NCBI RefSeq assembly: GCF_900129465.1
Contig: NZ_FSRA01000002.1
Span: 930,001-994,000, forward strand
Source: Chitinophaga niabensis
Lineage (GTDB): Bacteria; Bacteroidota; Bacteroidia; Chitinophagales; Chitinophagaceae
Direction of reading: 5' to 3'
DNA length: 64,000 bases
Shown piece by piece: positions 9,270-18,132 of this stretch (position 1 is its first letter; each line of letters starts with the position of its first letter). The position numbers and the translations under genes were made by a program. Below the pieces are notes generated by a model that was given only the letters and a program-made list of their open reading frames with translations, made no database searches and was not told the origin of the DNA.

Positions 9270-9719
9270 TTATCTGAACAGCTCTTTAAAATCACGCTTA
9301 AATTCCTGCCACTCACTATCTGCTTTCTTCAGCGATTTATCCATTCCTTTCTTCGTATCCTCCCAGGCTTCCACCGTACTATTCTTCACATCCTCCATTG
9401 TTTTATTCAGATCATCTCTTGCCTCTTCCAGTTTCTTACGCGCACGTTCACTCTTCTTACTTCCATCTTTCTTCAACTCTTCGATCTTAGCATCCAGTTC
9501 ATCTCTTTTCTCTTTCAACTTCGCCTGTGCTATTTCCTTTTGCTCTTTAAAGTAAGCACCTACGGTATCTGCTTTCATCTCCACACCTTCCTTCACCTGC
9601 TCAACACCCTCTTTCATTTTATCTGCTGCAGAATCTGTGGTGGTCTGCGTATTACTTGTATTACCCTGGCAGGCCATGAACGTTGCCGCTGCCGCCATTA
9701 TTAAAAAATACTTTTGCAT
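9270..9719 (-). CDS. small lipoprotein with long charged coiled coil
   Basis: 149 residues. A lipoprotein signal (lipobox-like FMAC, Cys17) is followed by a Ser/Thr-rich linker and then a continuous, highly charged helix (about residues 35-145) rich in Lys and Glu, with heptad-like runs such as KLKEKRDELDAKIEELKK. It resembles stress-related apolipoprotein-like or YtxH-like helical proteins. I do not assign a function. It starts 12 bp after the META-domain lipoprotein gene on the same strand, so the two are probably co-transcribed, and a terminator follows. Confidence 0.8.
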   Translation of the reverse strand: MQKYFLIMAAAATFMACQGNTSNTQTTTDSAADKMKEGVEQVKEGVEMKADTVGAYFKEQKEIAQAKLKEKRDELDAKIEELKKDGSKKSERARKKLEEARDDLNKTMEDVKNSTVEAWEDTKKGMDKSLKKADSEWQEFKRDFKELFR

Positions 9720-9731
9720 ATGTTTTATGTT

Positions 9732-10196
9732 TTATTGTTGGATAGCTGTAAACGTTGCCAAAATAGAATCTCCTCTCTGCAAACGCAGCAGGTCTTTATC
9801 AATGGTGTACTTACTGGTTGCGGCCATTGCTTTTCCTAATGCGTTCTCCACATCCAGCGAAGGACAGGCCATTTGTGTAGAGATCACATCGGAGATCTGT
9901 AAGTCGCCCTGAGCCGTAGCCAGGTATTTACCCCCGAAACCATTGCATCCCAGGAATCCCTGGATCTGGGAAGAGGTATCCACAAAGGAAATATAAATAT
10001 CCTTTTCGCTCGGCGGGATCGCAATAGGGTTCGCCGGAAATTCTTTCAGTTTCCAGCGGGTGCCTTCCAGTTTCCAGGAAGGGGAAGCTGTTGTAACCAC
10101 GGCAGAAGTGTCTCCTCCCGTGTTTTTGCTGGTGCCCTGGCAGGCATAAATGAACATCGATAAAGCGGCTAATCCGCCAAAAAGTACCTGTTTCAT
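9732..10196 (-). CDS. META/HslJ domain lipoprotein
   Basis: 154 residues. Lipoprotein signal ending in IYAC (Cys19). A META domain follows from about residue 43: WKLEGTRWKL, then FLGCNGFGGKY, then ISTQMACPSLDVENAL, which are the conserved family blocks. META proteins such as HslJ are envelope proteins linked to heat-shock or antibiotic tolerance in other bacteria; the exact role is unknown. It is the first gene of a two-gene operon with the coiled-coil lipoprotein, divergent from the S46 peptidase gene. Confidence 0.85.
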   Translation of the reverse strand: MKQVLFGGLAALSMFIYACQGTSKNTGGDTSAVVTTASPSWKLEGTRWKLKEFPANPIAIPPSEKDIYISFVDTSSQIQGFLGCNGFGGKYLATAQGDLQISDVISTQMACPSLDVENALGKAMAATSKYTIDKDLLRLQRGDSILATFTAIQQ

Positions 10197-10359
10197 AGTT
10201 TGGTTTTATGGTGCATGAAATAGTATGATCAATCTTCAAGCCATATTAACGCCCGGCTGCAATAATTGTTCTGCAATTAACAACAAATTAAACTTATCTC
10301 TTATGTTGGCCGAAACGGGTAAATCCATCGGCGGCAGCGCTATTATCAAAAATTTCGCT

Positions 10360-10367
10360 AGGTTTGG
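10360..10367 (+). promoter_or_regulatory. Bacteroidota -7 box of the S46 peptidase gene
   Basis: TAGGTTTG fits TAnnTTTG exactly and lies 22 bp before the ATG. No clear -33 TTG was seen. Confidence 0.55.
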
Positions 10368-10389
10368 GCCTCTTTACAAAATCTGAACT

Positions 10390-12531
10390 ATGAAGAAAAA
10401 TCTATTCCTGCTGCTCCTGTTACTTTCAGTGAAGCTGGCGAAAGCAGATGAAGGGATGTGGTTACCATATCTCCTGGGCCCGCAAGTATATGCTGACATG
10501 GTGAAAAAAGGACTGAAGCTCACAAAAGAACAGTTGTACAGCATCAACAAATCCTCCATGAAAGACGCCATCATTATCTTCAACGGTGGATGTACCGGAG
10601 AAATAGTGAGCAGTGAAGGTTTGATCTTCACTAACCACCACTGTGGTTATGGCGCCATCGCCGCTGCCAGCAGTGTTACCAATAACTACCTGAAAGATGG
10701 TTTCTATGCCAGAAGCAAACAGGAAGAAATTCCATCCAAAAACATGTTTGTGCAATTCCTGGTGCGCGTGGAAGATGTTACGGCAAAAGTAGACAGTGCT
10801 TTACAAGGCGCTGCGGCCAATGAGCGCAACGCCAAATTACAGGCCGCTTATGGCAATATCATCAAAGCTGCTACAGATGGTACCGGTTACGAAGGACGTG
10901 TTGTTCCCATGTACGCCGGCAACCAATACATCCTCTTCATTTACGAACGTTTTACCGATATCCGCCTGGTAGGTACACCCCCTGAAAGCATTGGTAAATT
11001 CGGCGGCGATACAGACAACTGGGAATGGCCACGCCACACCGGGGACTTCTCCGTATTCCGCGTATATACCGGCAAAGATGGCAAACCTGCCGCCCATAGC
11101 CCTGAGAACATTCCCATGAAGGCAAAATCTTTCCTGCCGGTATCTATCAAGGGCGTTAAAGAAAATGATTACGCGATGATCTTCGGTTATCCCGGAGGTA
11201 CTACGCGTTATGAAACTTCTTTCGGCGTAAAGCTCAAAACCGATATCGAAAATCCTTCTACAGTTAACCTGCGCGACATCCGCCTTAAATATATGTTTGA
11301 GGAAATGAAGAAAGACCCTGCTGTGAAACTGCAACTGGCCTCTTCTTACGCGGGTATTGCTAACTACTGGAAATTCTTTGACGGTGAAAGCAAACAGTTG
11401 CTGAAGTACCATGTATACGAAGAAAAACAAAAACAGGAAGCTGCTTTCCAGCAATGGGCTAAAGGCAAACCTGAATTTGAAAATGTGTTCGCACAATATG
11501 AAAAGGCTTACAAAGCCTGGGAGCCGCACGCTAAACACCGCATCTATCTGCGTGAAGCCACTTTAGGTTCTCCCCTTGCTGCCTTTGCTTCTTCCTTGGC
11601 TTCCATTGAAGACGCTATCCTCAAGAAAGGAAATGTAAACGCCGCTGTGGCCGCTGCTGATGCTGCACGCACCAACTTCCTGAAAGATGAAAATAAAGTA
11701 AGCGATCAGAAGATCCTCGCAGCCACGGCTCAGATGTTCTATACAGATATCGCCAAAGATCAACAGCCGATCGGTTTTTACGAAAGCCTCAGATCCTTCG
11801 GTGATCTGCAGGATGAAAAGACTTACAAAACATGGGCTGCTTCTGTGTTCGCTAATACCATGATCTTTAACGATGCCAAATGGAGCGCGTTCGTTAAAAA
11901 TCCTGATGCCGTAACGCTGCAGGATGATCCGGCATATGCGTATGCTTCTGCTTTCGTGAAAAACTACGTGGGTAAATATGCTCCGCTGTTTGCACAGTTC
12001 TCGGCACAAACCACGGAACTCAACCGCCTTTACCTGAAAGGGGAAATGCAGATGAACCCTAACAAATCCCGCTACCCCGATGCGAATTTCACCATGCGCC
12101 TCTCTTACGGCCAGGTGAAACCTTATTCTCCAAAGGATGCAGTGGCGTATGATTATGTAACCACCTCTGCTGGCGTGCTGGAAAAATATATCCCGGGCGA
12201 TTATGAATTTGATCTGCCTCCGGGTTATGTGGACCTGGTGAAGAAAAAAGATTTCGGCCAGTATAAGGACCTCAAACGCAATGACCTCGTTGTTGGCTTT
12301 ATCACTACCAATGATATCACAGGCGGTAACTCCGGTTCTCCTGTTATCAATGGTAACGGTGAGCTGATCGGACTTGCTTTTGATGGTAACTACGAAGCGC
12401 TGAGCCACAAGATCCAGTTCGACAAGAACTACAACCGTACCATTTGTGTGGATGTGCGCTATGTATTATGGTGCATTGATAAACTGGGTGGTGCCAAAAA
12501 TATCATTAACGAATTGAAGATCGTTAAGTAA
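10390..12531 (+). CDS. S46 family dipeptidyl-peptidase, DPP7-type
   Basis: 713 residues with a signal peptide (ends KLAKA). The catalytic triad of S46 is visible: the His block FTNHHCGYGA (His83/84), an Asp in FGGDTDNWEWPRHTGD, and the Ser block TGGNSGSPV near residue 645. S46 enzymes remove dipeptides from the N-terminus of periplasmic peptides. The residue 18 positions after the Ser is Gly (AFDG). From the known DPP7/DPP11 work this predicts DPP7-like preference for hydrophobic P1 rather than the Asp/Glu preference given by Arg there. Length is normal for the family. It is a single gene with its own promoter and terminator. Confidence 0.92.
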   Translation: MKKNLFLLLLLLSVKLAKADEGMWLPYLLGPQVYADMVKKGLKLTKEQLYSINKSSMKDAIIIFNGGCTGEIVSSEGLIFTNHHCGYGAIAAASSVTNNYLKDGFYARSKQEEIPSKNMFVQFLVRVEDVTAKVDSALQGAAANERNAKLQAAYGNIIKAATDGTGYEGRVVPMYAGNQYILFIYERFTDIRLVGTPPESIGKFGGDTDNWEWPRHTGDFSVFRVYTGKDGKPAAHSPENIPMKAKSFLPVSIKGVKENDYAMIFGYPGGTTRYETSFGVKLKTDIENPSTVNLRDIRLKYMFEEMKKDPAVKLQLASSYAGIANYWKFFDGESKQLLKYHVYEEKQKQEAAFQQWAKGKPEFENVFAQYEKAYKAWEPHAKHRIYLREATLGSPLAAFASSLASIEDAILKKGNVNAAVAAADAARTNFLKDENKVSDQKILAATAQMFYTDIAKDQQPIGFYESLRSFGDLQDEKTYKTWAASVFANTMIFNDAKWSAFVKNPDAVTLQDDPAYAYASAFVKNYVGKYAPLFAQFSAQTTELNRLYLKGEMQMNPNKSRYPDANFTMRLSYGQVKPYSPKDAVAYDYVTTSAGVLEKYIPGDYEFDLPPGYVDLVKKKDFGQYKDLKRNDLVVGFITTNDITGGNSGSPVINGNGELIGLAFDGNYEALSHKIQFDKNYNRTICVDVRYVLWCIDKLGGAKNIINELKIVK

Positions 12532-12549
12532 TAACTACTTACGTCCTTT

Positions 12550-12582
12550 AAAGGCCTTCCGGAAACGGGAGGCCTTTTTTTT
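12550..12582 (+). terminator. terminator of the S46 peptidase gene
   Basis: Stem AAAGGCCT/AGGCCTTT (12550-12557, 12570-12577), extended inside by CCG/CGG, then a run of eight T. Confidence 0.9.
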
Positions 12583-12610
12583 GTGAATTATTATAATTAT
12601 TTTGTTTTAT

Positions 12611-13621
12611 ATGGACCCTATACACAATGGCTGTACGCAGTGCGGCAGTCCTGACTATGAAGCCGGTTATGTTAACAATTTATGCCGGGAGTGCCGTCAA
12701 CAAATGAGCCGTTTCCCCATCGCAGGCTGGGTTAAATGGTCCGCCGCGGGCGTAGCTGCTTTGTTCCTTTTCTCTCTTTTCAATATGCCCAAAGCTATCA
12801 AGGCTTCCATGACCTATAACAAGGCCAGGCAATTATTCGATGACCATAAGTACGAAAGTGCGGAAAAGGCTTTCCATCAAATCCTGCAACGCTATCCTTC
12901 TAATTTTAAAATGAACGCCTATTACGCGATGTCTGCGTATCATAATGAGCATTATGCCATTTCAGATAGCGTGCTGGGCCCCTGGAGAGGGAGGTCCATT
13001 GAAGACCAGGAAACAACCAACATGGTGAATTCCCTTCTGAGCATAGACGAGGACCTTAAGCTCTCCGATGAATCCATATATGCCCGGCTGGATAGCACTG
13101 CCAGTGTAAAAGAGTCTATTGATATCATAAAAACCTACAGCCTTGCACACAAGGAAGAAGTTGCGGCAAAGTTGCTGCTTGCCTCCTATTACAGCTCAGA
13201 TAGTAATTACACCGGTGTTATTTCCTTATGCGAAGAAGTGAGGACCCTTAAGCCGGACATTTTATTCGGCCTTCGTTTATTAGCACAAGCCTATTGTGAG
13301 CAAAAGCAATATGAAAAAGGATTGACGGTCTGTGATCAGATGCTGGCTGATCATGCGGAATCTATTGATGGCCTTATATTGAAAGGGAAGATCCTGCTTA
13401 AACAAAAGCAGGACAAAAAGGCCTTGCAAATTGCCCGGCAGGTTTATGAGATTGCTCCTTCTGATATCAGAACGATCCGCATGCTTGCATTGGCTTCCCA
13501 TTTTAACGGAGATAAGGCAACCGCTAAAACCATGCAGGATAATTTAATTGCCATTGAAGACACGGCTGGTGTTACCTGGTTGAACAACGTTATTCACAAT
13601 AATATTTCTTACAGAGATTAA
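12611..13621 (+). CDS. membrane-anchored TPR protein with N-terminal zinc ribbon
   Basis: 336 residues. The N-terminus has two Cys pairs (CTQC, then CREC) about 17 residues apart, typical of a zinc ribbon. One transmembrane helix follows (about residues 41-60, VKWSAAGVAALFLFSLF), then helical tetratricopeptide-type repeats to the end (e.g. YESAEKAFHQILQRYPSNF, YEKGLTVCDQMLADH). Such proteins usually act as scaffolds; the partner is unknown. ATG 12611 is chosen over an in-frame TTG at 12602. It lies 10 bp before the M50-like protease gene, so the pair is probably an operon. Confidence 0.75.
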   Translation: MDPIHNGCTQCGSPDYEAGYVNNLCRECRQQMSRFPIAGWVKWSAAGVAALFLFSLFNMPKAIKASMTYNKARQLFDDHKYESAEKAFHQILQRYPSNFKMNAYYAMSAYHNEHYAISDSVLGPWRGRSIEDQETTNMVNSLLSIDEDLKLSDESIYARLDSTASVKESIDIIKTYSLAHKEEVAAKLLLASYYSSDSNYTGVISLCEEVRTLKPDILFGLRLLAQAYCEQKQYEKGLTVCDQMLADHAESIDGLILKGKILLKQKQDKKALQIARQVYEIAPSDIRTIRMLALASHFNGDKATAKTMQDNLIAIEDTAGVTWLNNVIHNNISYRD

Positions 13622-13631
13622 CCTTAGGTGT

Positions 13632-14162
13632 ATGTTTATTCCCGGCGTATATATTGCTGTTGTTACTTTTCCCGGTGTGATCGTTCATGAACTGGCTCAC
13701 CAGCTATTCTGCCGCTGGTGCGGTGTTGCAGTATTTGAGGTGAAGTATTTTCAAGTGGCTAATCCCGTAGGTTATGTACTTCATGAACCGCCTAAAAAAG
13801 CCTCTCATTCCATACTGATCAGCACTGGCCCTTTCCTGATCAATTCCTTGTTAGCTTTTATCATTGCATTTCCTGCGGCAATTCCCGTAGCACAATTCAG
13901 TGGCGGTACTTTTTTTGACTATCTGCTGCTTTACCTGGCCATTTCCATCGGTGCACATGCATTTCCCAGTACTACGGATGCTTCCACCATGTGGAATGCT
14001 GTATGGCATGGAGAAAATACGCCCATCTGGCTAAAGATCATCCTCGTGCCGATCACAGGGTTCATCCTGTTGGGTACATTGGGTTCTTTCTTCTGGCTGG
14101 ACCTGGTCTATGGGGTATTTTTATCTATCCTTCTTCCTTTATGGCTGGCGGGTTTGCTTTAG
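13632..14162 (+). CDS. M50-like / DUF3267-type integral membrane zinc metalloprotease
   Basis: 176 residues with four to five hydrophobic segments. HELAHQ (residues 20-25) in the first membrane segment is the HExxH zinc motif, and TDAS in a later segment can supply the third (Asp) ligand, as in site-2-protease-like families. It is short for a classical RseP/SpoIVFB protein and resembles DUF3267-type enzymes. It follows the zinc-ribbon TPR protein by 10 bp, suggesting they work together. The gene runs into dacB on the other strand with a 4-bp overlap of stop regions. Substrate is unknown. Confidence 0.75.
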   Translation: MFIPGVYIAVVTFPGVIVHELAHQLFCRWCGVAVFEVKYFQVANPVGYVLHEPPKKASHSILISTGPFLINSLLAFIIAFPAAIPVAQFSGGTFFDYLLLYLAISIGAHAFPSTTDASTMWNAVWHGENTPIWLKIILVPITGFILLGTLGSFFWLDLVYGVFLSILLPLWLAGLL

Positions 14163-15445
14163 TTATTCGCTACTCTGACCAAAAACGTCTCTACTGCTCT
14201 GCGTACAGCGGTTGAAGTGCTGTTATGGTTATTCACCAGCACGCTAAAGATCAGCGTCTTTCCGCTCTTGTTTACAAAGAATCCGCTCAATGCCACACAA
14301 CCACTGAGCGTTCCGGTTTTCGCATATAACCTTCCCGGCAGGGCCTGGTAGTAATTACGTAAGGTACCTTTGCCGCCGGTGGGGAAAAGCGGGTATAACC
14401 TTTCTTTCGGATAGGTCTTGTATAATTTGTTGAGTACGGTTACAAAGTCGCGGGGGGTAAAAAGATTGTACCGGGAAAGTCCTGAACCATCTACCCAGCT
14501 TGGCGGATGCGGCAGATCTTTCAACGTGCTGTCCAGCATATACCCGATCACTTTGCGGGAATCAATGGTATCCCACTTAACAGAGGAGCACATCATTAAG
14601 ATCTGTTCTGCAAAGAAGTTGTCGCTTCGGTGCATCATGGGTTGAAAGAGGGTATCTACGGGAATGCTTTTCAAAATAGTTCCTGTGCCCGCAGCCCTTG
14701 CTGGCAATAAGCCCACCTGTTTATGCAGCGTGTCCTGTAATCTTTGCAGGAGCTGTTCATTGCCGCCTGTAATAAAAGGAACTTCAAAATCATGTACCGC
14801 CCTGTTTTCCGGCCTGAAGTGCAACACAAATTCATTCGCTCTTTCTTCCCGGTCTGCCAATACTTCGTTGGGTAGTGGCTCTCCTGAACGGGTGGGGTAT
14901 TCCGGCACCATGGAATATTGACTGCCCTGTATCTTTATGCGGGCCACATTTCCATACATGGGCAATTCATTTAATTCCGGTTGATAATAATCCGCATAAT
15001 CGCTCCAGGCCCATCCGGGACCGAACCTTTTATTTTTGATCACTGCGGGCTGGTACCAGATCCGTTTATCCGTTTGCGTTAAAAGGTCTTTGACGCGCTG
15101 CGCTGTAAAATCAGGATGCAGGAAAGAAGGGTCTGCTGTGCCTTGTATATAAATGGCCGTGTCGTTTTCTGAAAAACGCATGCCGGGAAGGGAATCCCCA
15201 AGCAATTGAAGGCCGGTGAAAAGCGTGAAGATCTTAGTGTTGGAAGCGGGCATGAAGAACTTATCATCCTGGTACTGGATCCAGTATTTTCCTGTTGCGG
15301 GGTCCATGATGCTGATGCCCACATGTGCTCCGGTCAGGGCTTTTGCATCTAAAACATCCTGGGTTGCCCATTGGCGGATATTCTTAGGCTGGGCAGCTGC
15401 GGCTCCTGCTACCAGGACAGCCACCAACAATAAGTATGATCTCAT
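14159..15445 (-). CDS. dacB: D-alanyl-D-alanine carboxypeptidase/endopeptidase (PBP4, S13 family)
   Basis: 428 residues with a signal peptide (ends GAAAA). The three penicillin-binding motifs are present: SxxK as SNTK (Ser68, Lys71), SxN as SDN in HRSDNFFAEQ, and KTG in LYAKTGTLSG. The long insertion between SxxK and SxN is typical of S13 PBP4 proteins. It trims or cleaves D-Ala cross-links of periplasmic peptidoglycan. The gene stands alone and converges with the M50-like gene. Confidence 0.93.
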   Translation of the reverse strand: MRSYLLLVAVLVAGAAAAQPKNIRQWATQDVLDAKALTGAHVGISIMDPATGKYWIQYQDDKFFMPASNTKIFTLFTGLQLLGDSLPGMRFSENDTAIYIQGTADPSFLHPDFTAQRVKDLLTQTDKRIWYQPAVIKNKRFGPGWAWSDYADYYQPELNELPMYGNVARIKIQGSQYSMVPEYPTRSGEPLPNEVLADREERANEFVLHFRPENRAVHDFEVPFITGGNEQLLQRLQDTLHKQVGLLPARAAGTGTILKSIPVDTLFQPMMHRSDNFFAEQILMMCSSVKWDTIDSRKVIGYMLDSTLKDLPHPPSWVDGSGLSRYNLFTPRDFVTVLNKLYKTYPKERLYPLFPTGGKGTLRNYYQALPGRLYAKTGTLSGCVALSGFFVNKSGKTLIFSVLVNNHNSTSTAVRRAVETFLVRVANN

Positions 15446-15476
15446 CCCTTTAAGTTACTCCGTTTTAACAAAAAAA

Positions 15477-15506
15477 GAAAACCTCCTGGATGATCAGGAG
15501 GTTTTC
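15477..15506 (-). terminator. terminator of the Tat-exported oxidoreductase gene
   Basis: Perfect 12-bp arms GAAAACCTCCTG/CAGGAGGTTTTC. On the minus strand it is followed by a run of seven T. Confidence 0.9.
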
Positions 15507-15528
15507 TGTATGTTTTAGATTATTTCAA

Positions 15529-16875
15529 TCAGCTGAAATATTTAGTGATGCCTGGTTTTGCGTAAGCATAATTACCATCTGCATCAGGCAGTACTGGCGG
15601 AGGAGCATCAAATGCATACTTCGCCGGTTGCAGGTTCAGACCGGAAGCCAGTGCTTTTTCGAATGCAATGGTTTGACCGGAATAAGTGGCAAGACGACCG
15701 ATGATGGCGGTGAGTGTGGTTTCTGCACCTCTCTTTGCATCTTCGAATTTGTATTGGCCGGCGGCAACCGCAGCAAACAGTTCATCGTGTTCTGCCTGGT
15801 AAGGACGGTTCTCCTGTTTTTTATCGAACTGATAGATGGTCTTTCCCTTGCTATCCACGATCCTTCCCCTGTCGCAGATCACGCGGCCTTTTGTACCAAT
15901 GATCTCTTCGTCCACACGGCTCACGGCATCTTTCCAGTGACGGCATTGTGCGTTCATTACCACACCATCTGCATAACGGTATTCCACATAGTGGTGATCA
16001 TAGATCTCACCAAATTCTTTACCGGTACGGATCGCGCGGCCACCCATTCCCATTGCGGTTACAGGGATCTCACCTTTGAACCAGTTACCTACGTCGATAT
16101 TGTGAATGTGTTGTTCTACGATATGATCCCCGCAGAGCCAGTTGAAGTAATACCAGTTACGCATCTGGTATTCCATTTCTGTATACTCTGGTTTACGTGG
16201 TTTCACCCACAGCGCGCCCTGGTTCCAATATACCTGCATGGAAGTGATATCACCAATGATACCATCTTTTACGCGTTTGTACAGTTCCAGGTAGGATGTT
16301 TGATAGCGGCGTTGCAGCCCTACTACCACGTTCAGTTTCTTTGCTTTTGCTTTTTCTGCAGTCTCCAGTACTTTGGCGATACCAGCAGGGTCTGTAGCCA
16401 CGGGTTTTTCCATGAATACGTGTTTGCCCTGGCGGATAGCTTCTTCAAAATGAATAGGGCGGAAACCTGGAGGGGTGGTGAGGATCACCACATCTGCTTT
16501 CGCGATGGCTGCTTTGTATCCATCGAAGCCTACATATTTATCTGCTTCGGCAACTTTCACACGTTCAGGTGTAGCTTTCATGGAATCAACGATGCCATTG
16601 TAGCTATCATCCAACCTGTCTTTGAAAGCATCTGCCATCGCAACGAGTTGTACGTTTTGTTTAGTGCTCAGTGCTTGTACTGCAGCTCCGGTACCGCGGC
16701 CTCCGCAACCGATGAGCGCAACTTTGATAACGCCGGGAGCGCCGGAAAAATAGTTTGCCTGGCCGGCCTCAGCAATAATAGGCGCTGCCAGTAATCCGCC
16801 TGCAAGCAGGGAGGATTGCTTTACAAAGTCTCTGCGGCTTTGTCCGTGGAATGATGTTGATTTTTCGTTTTCCAT
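15529..16875 (-). CDS. Tat-exported Gfo/Idh/MocA family oxidoreductase
   Basis: 448 residues. The N-terminus has a twin-arginine signal (SRRDFVKQSSLLAGGLLAAP). The Rossmann motif GCGGRGTGA comes at about residue 57 and the EKPVATD motif near 157, with the catalytic Lys of the family. The GDHIVEQHIHNIDV helix is also present. It likely oxidises or isomerises a sugar in the periplasm, with a tightly bound NAD(P). It lies in a group with the FGE-like gene (same strand, 90 bp upstream) and the divergent hydroxypyruvate-isomerase-like gene, all exported, which suggests carbohydrate work. Substrate is unknown. Confidence 0.88.
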   Translation of the reverse strand: MENEKSTSFHGQSRRDFVKQSSLLAGGLLAAPIIAEAGQANYFSGAPGVIKVALIGCGGRGTGAAVQALSTKQNVQLVAMADAFKDRLDDSYNGIVDSMKATPERVKVAEADKYVGFDGYKAAIAKADVVILTTPPGFRPIHFEEAIRQGKHVFMEKPVATDPAGIAKVLETAEKAKAKKLNVVVGLQRRYQTSYLELYKRVKDGIIGDITSMQVYWNQGALWVKPRKPEYTEMEYQMRNWYYFNWLCGDHIVEQHIHNIDVGNWFKGEIPVTAMGMGGRAIRTGKEFGEIYDHHYVEYRYADGVVMNAQCRHWKDAVSRVDEEIIGTKGRVICDRGRIVDSKGKTIYQFDKKQENRPYQAEHDELFAAVAAGQYKFEDAKRGAETTLTAIIGRLATYSGQTIAFEKALASGLNLQPAKYAFDAPPPVLPDADGNYAYAKPGITKYFS

Positions 16876-16965
16876 GATGGGTATTTTACAGGGAGCGTTT
16901 AAGTCCTTGGTGATTTATAAATAGACGATTAGCTATCAGAAATTACGTATTCCTATTGTTAAATC

Positions 16966-17931
16966 CTAGCGGGCGCCCACGAATTTATCGACAACGTCTG
17001 CAAAGAATTTTTCTGCCTCTGCCTTGGTCGGTTGCTTTACCGGGCGAATGATCCTGAACCCGATGAACGGCGCATCCGCATTCCACCATTTGCTGCGTGG
17101 GATCTGTGGATCACGGTTGTTCCAGGACTCATCTGATTTCAGGCGGGCAGCGCAGCGGGCTGCTGTAGCCGGTTCCAGGTAAGTGCCTCCTTTGATGGTA
17201 CGTGGCGTTTTTACTGTGGGCTGATTCCAGGGATTTTCTGTCCCCGCTTTCTCATGCCCTTTTTCATCGTATTGGTCTAAGGTCCATTCTCCCACATTAC
17301 CCATCATATCATATAAACCCCAGGCATTGGGTTTCTTTTCTCCTACTTTATGATATACCTCTTCGCTGTTCTCTTGCGTCCAGGCATATTCTCCGAGTTT
17401 GGCAGCATCGTCCCCAAAAGGAAATGCTGTGGTGGACCCTGCACGGCAGGCATATTCCCATTCTGCTTCTGTAGGAAGACGGTAAAAAACACCGGTTTTA
17501 CCATACAGCCAGCGGCAATACATCAATGCTGCGTACTGGCTCATACTATTGGCCGGAAATCCGCCGCCTTTGCCCATTCCCAGTGTGAGGTCGATATAAG
17601 GAGGGCTGGGCCTCGTCATACCATCCGGCAATGGGGTTTTATCTTTTTCTGCGTCTGAATACACATCGTATTGATCAAATGTCACCTCGTAAGCCCCCAT
17701 CCAGAAAGGGTCTATCTTCACTTTCTTTTGCGGCCCTTCGTCTGCATTCCGTCCTTTTTCCTTAGCCGGGCTACCCAAAAGGAACTCGCCTCCTTTTACC
17801 GGTACCATTTTGATGGTTACATCTGATCCCGGTACTTTCTGTTCGTAGGCTGTAAATGGTTCATTGTTCTGAGCGTAAGCCCCGCCGGTCACTATCCCGG
17901 CGAGTAAAATGGCCACAGTTTTCTTTCTCAT
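16966..17931 (-). CDS. exported FGE-sulfatase (SUMF1) fold protein, probably not a true formylglycine enzyme
   Basis: 321 residues with a signal peptide (ends GGAYA). The SUMF1/FGE fold is clear: MVPVKGGEFLLGS, then DEGPQKKVKIDPFWMGAYEVT, RLPTEAEWEYACRAG, GLYDMMGNVGEWT, and the last strand FIGFRII. Catalytic FGEs carry two Cys near RYR/AARS in the C-terminal lobe. Here the segment reads GGTYLEPATAARCAAR, so the first Cys position is missing and formylglycine formation is doubtful. It may bind a ligand or act as a structural protein, as several FGE-fold proteins in Bacteroidota do. No sulfatase gene is nearby. Confidence 0.82.
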   Translation of the reverse strand: MRKKTVAILLAGIVTGGAYAQNNEPFTAYEQKVPGSDVTIKMVPVKGGEFLLGSPAKEKGRNADEGPQKKVKIDPFWMGAYEVTFDQYDVYSDAEKDKTPLPDGMTRPSPPYIDLTLGMGKGGGFPANSMSQYAALMYCRWLYGKTGVFYRLPTEAEWEYACRAGSTTAFPFGDDAAKLGEYAWTQENSEEVYHKVGEKKPNAWGLYDMMGNVGEWTLDQYDEKGHEKAGTENPWNQPTVKTPRTIKGGTYLEPATAARCAARLKSDESWNNRDPQIPRSKWWNADAPFIGFRIIRPVKQPTKAEAEKFFADVVDKFVGAR

Positions 17932-18132
17932 TGCTAGACGTGTGAATTATTAAGCGTGTGAATTTATCGATTTTGATGGTTGAATGCAATAATTATTTTA
18001 TAAACGTCAAAAATTAATGCTTATGTTTCAATATTGGTTAAAATAGCGGGAGTTTAGGTTAATTTCTGAAATCTCTCGTTTTTACATGGAAAAGCTATTA
18101 AATTTCGGACTCAGCATTTAAACTATCACGCT

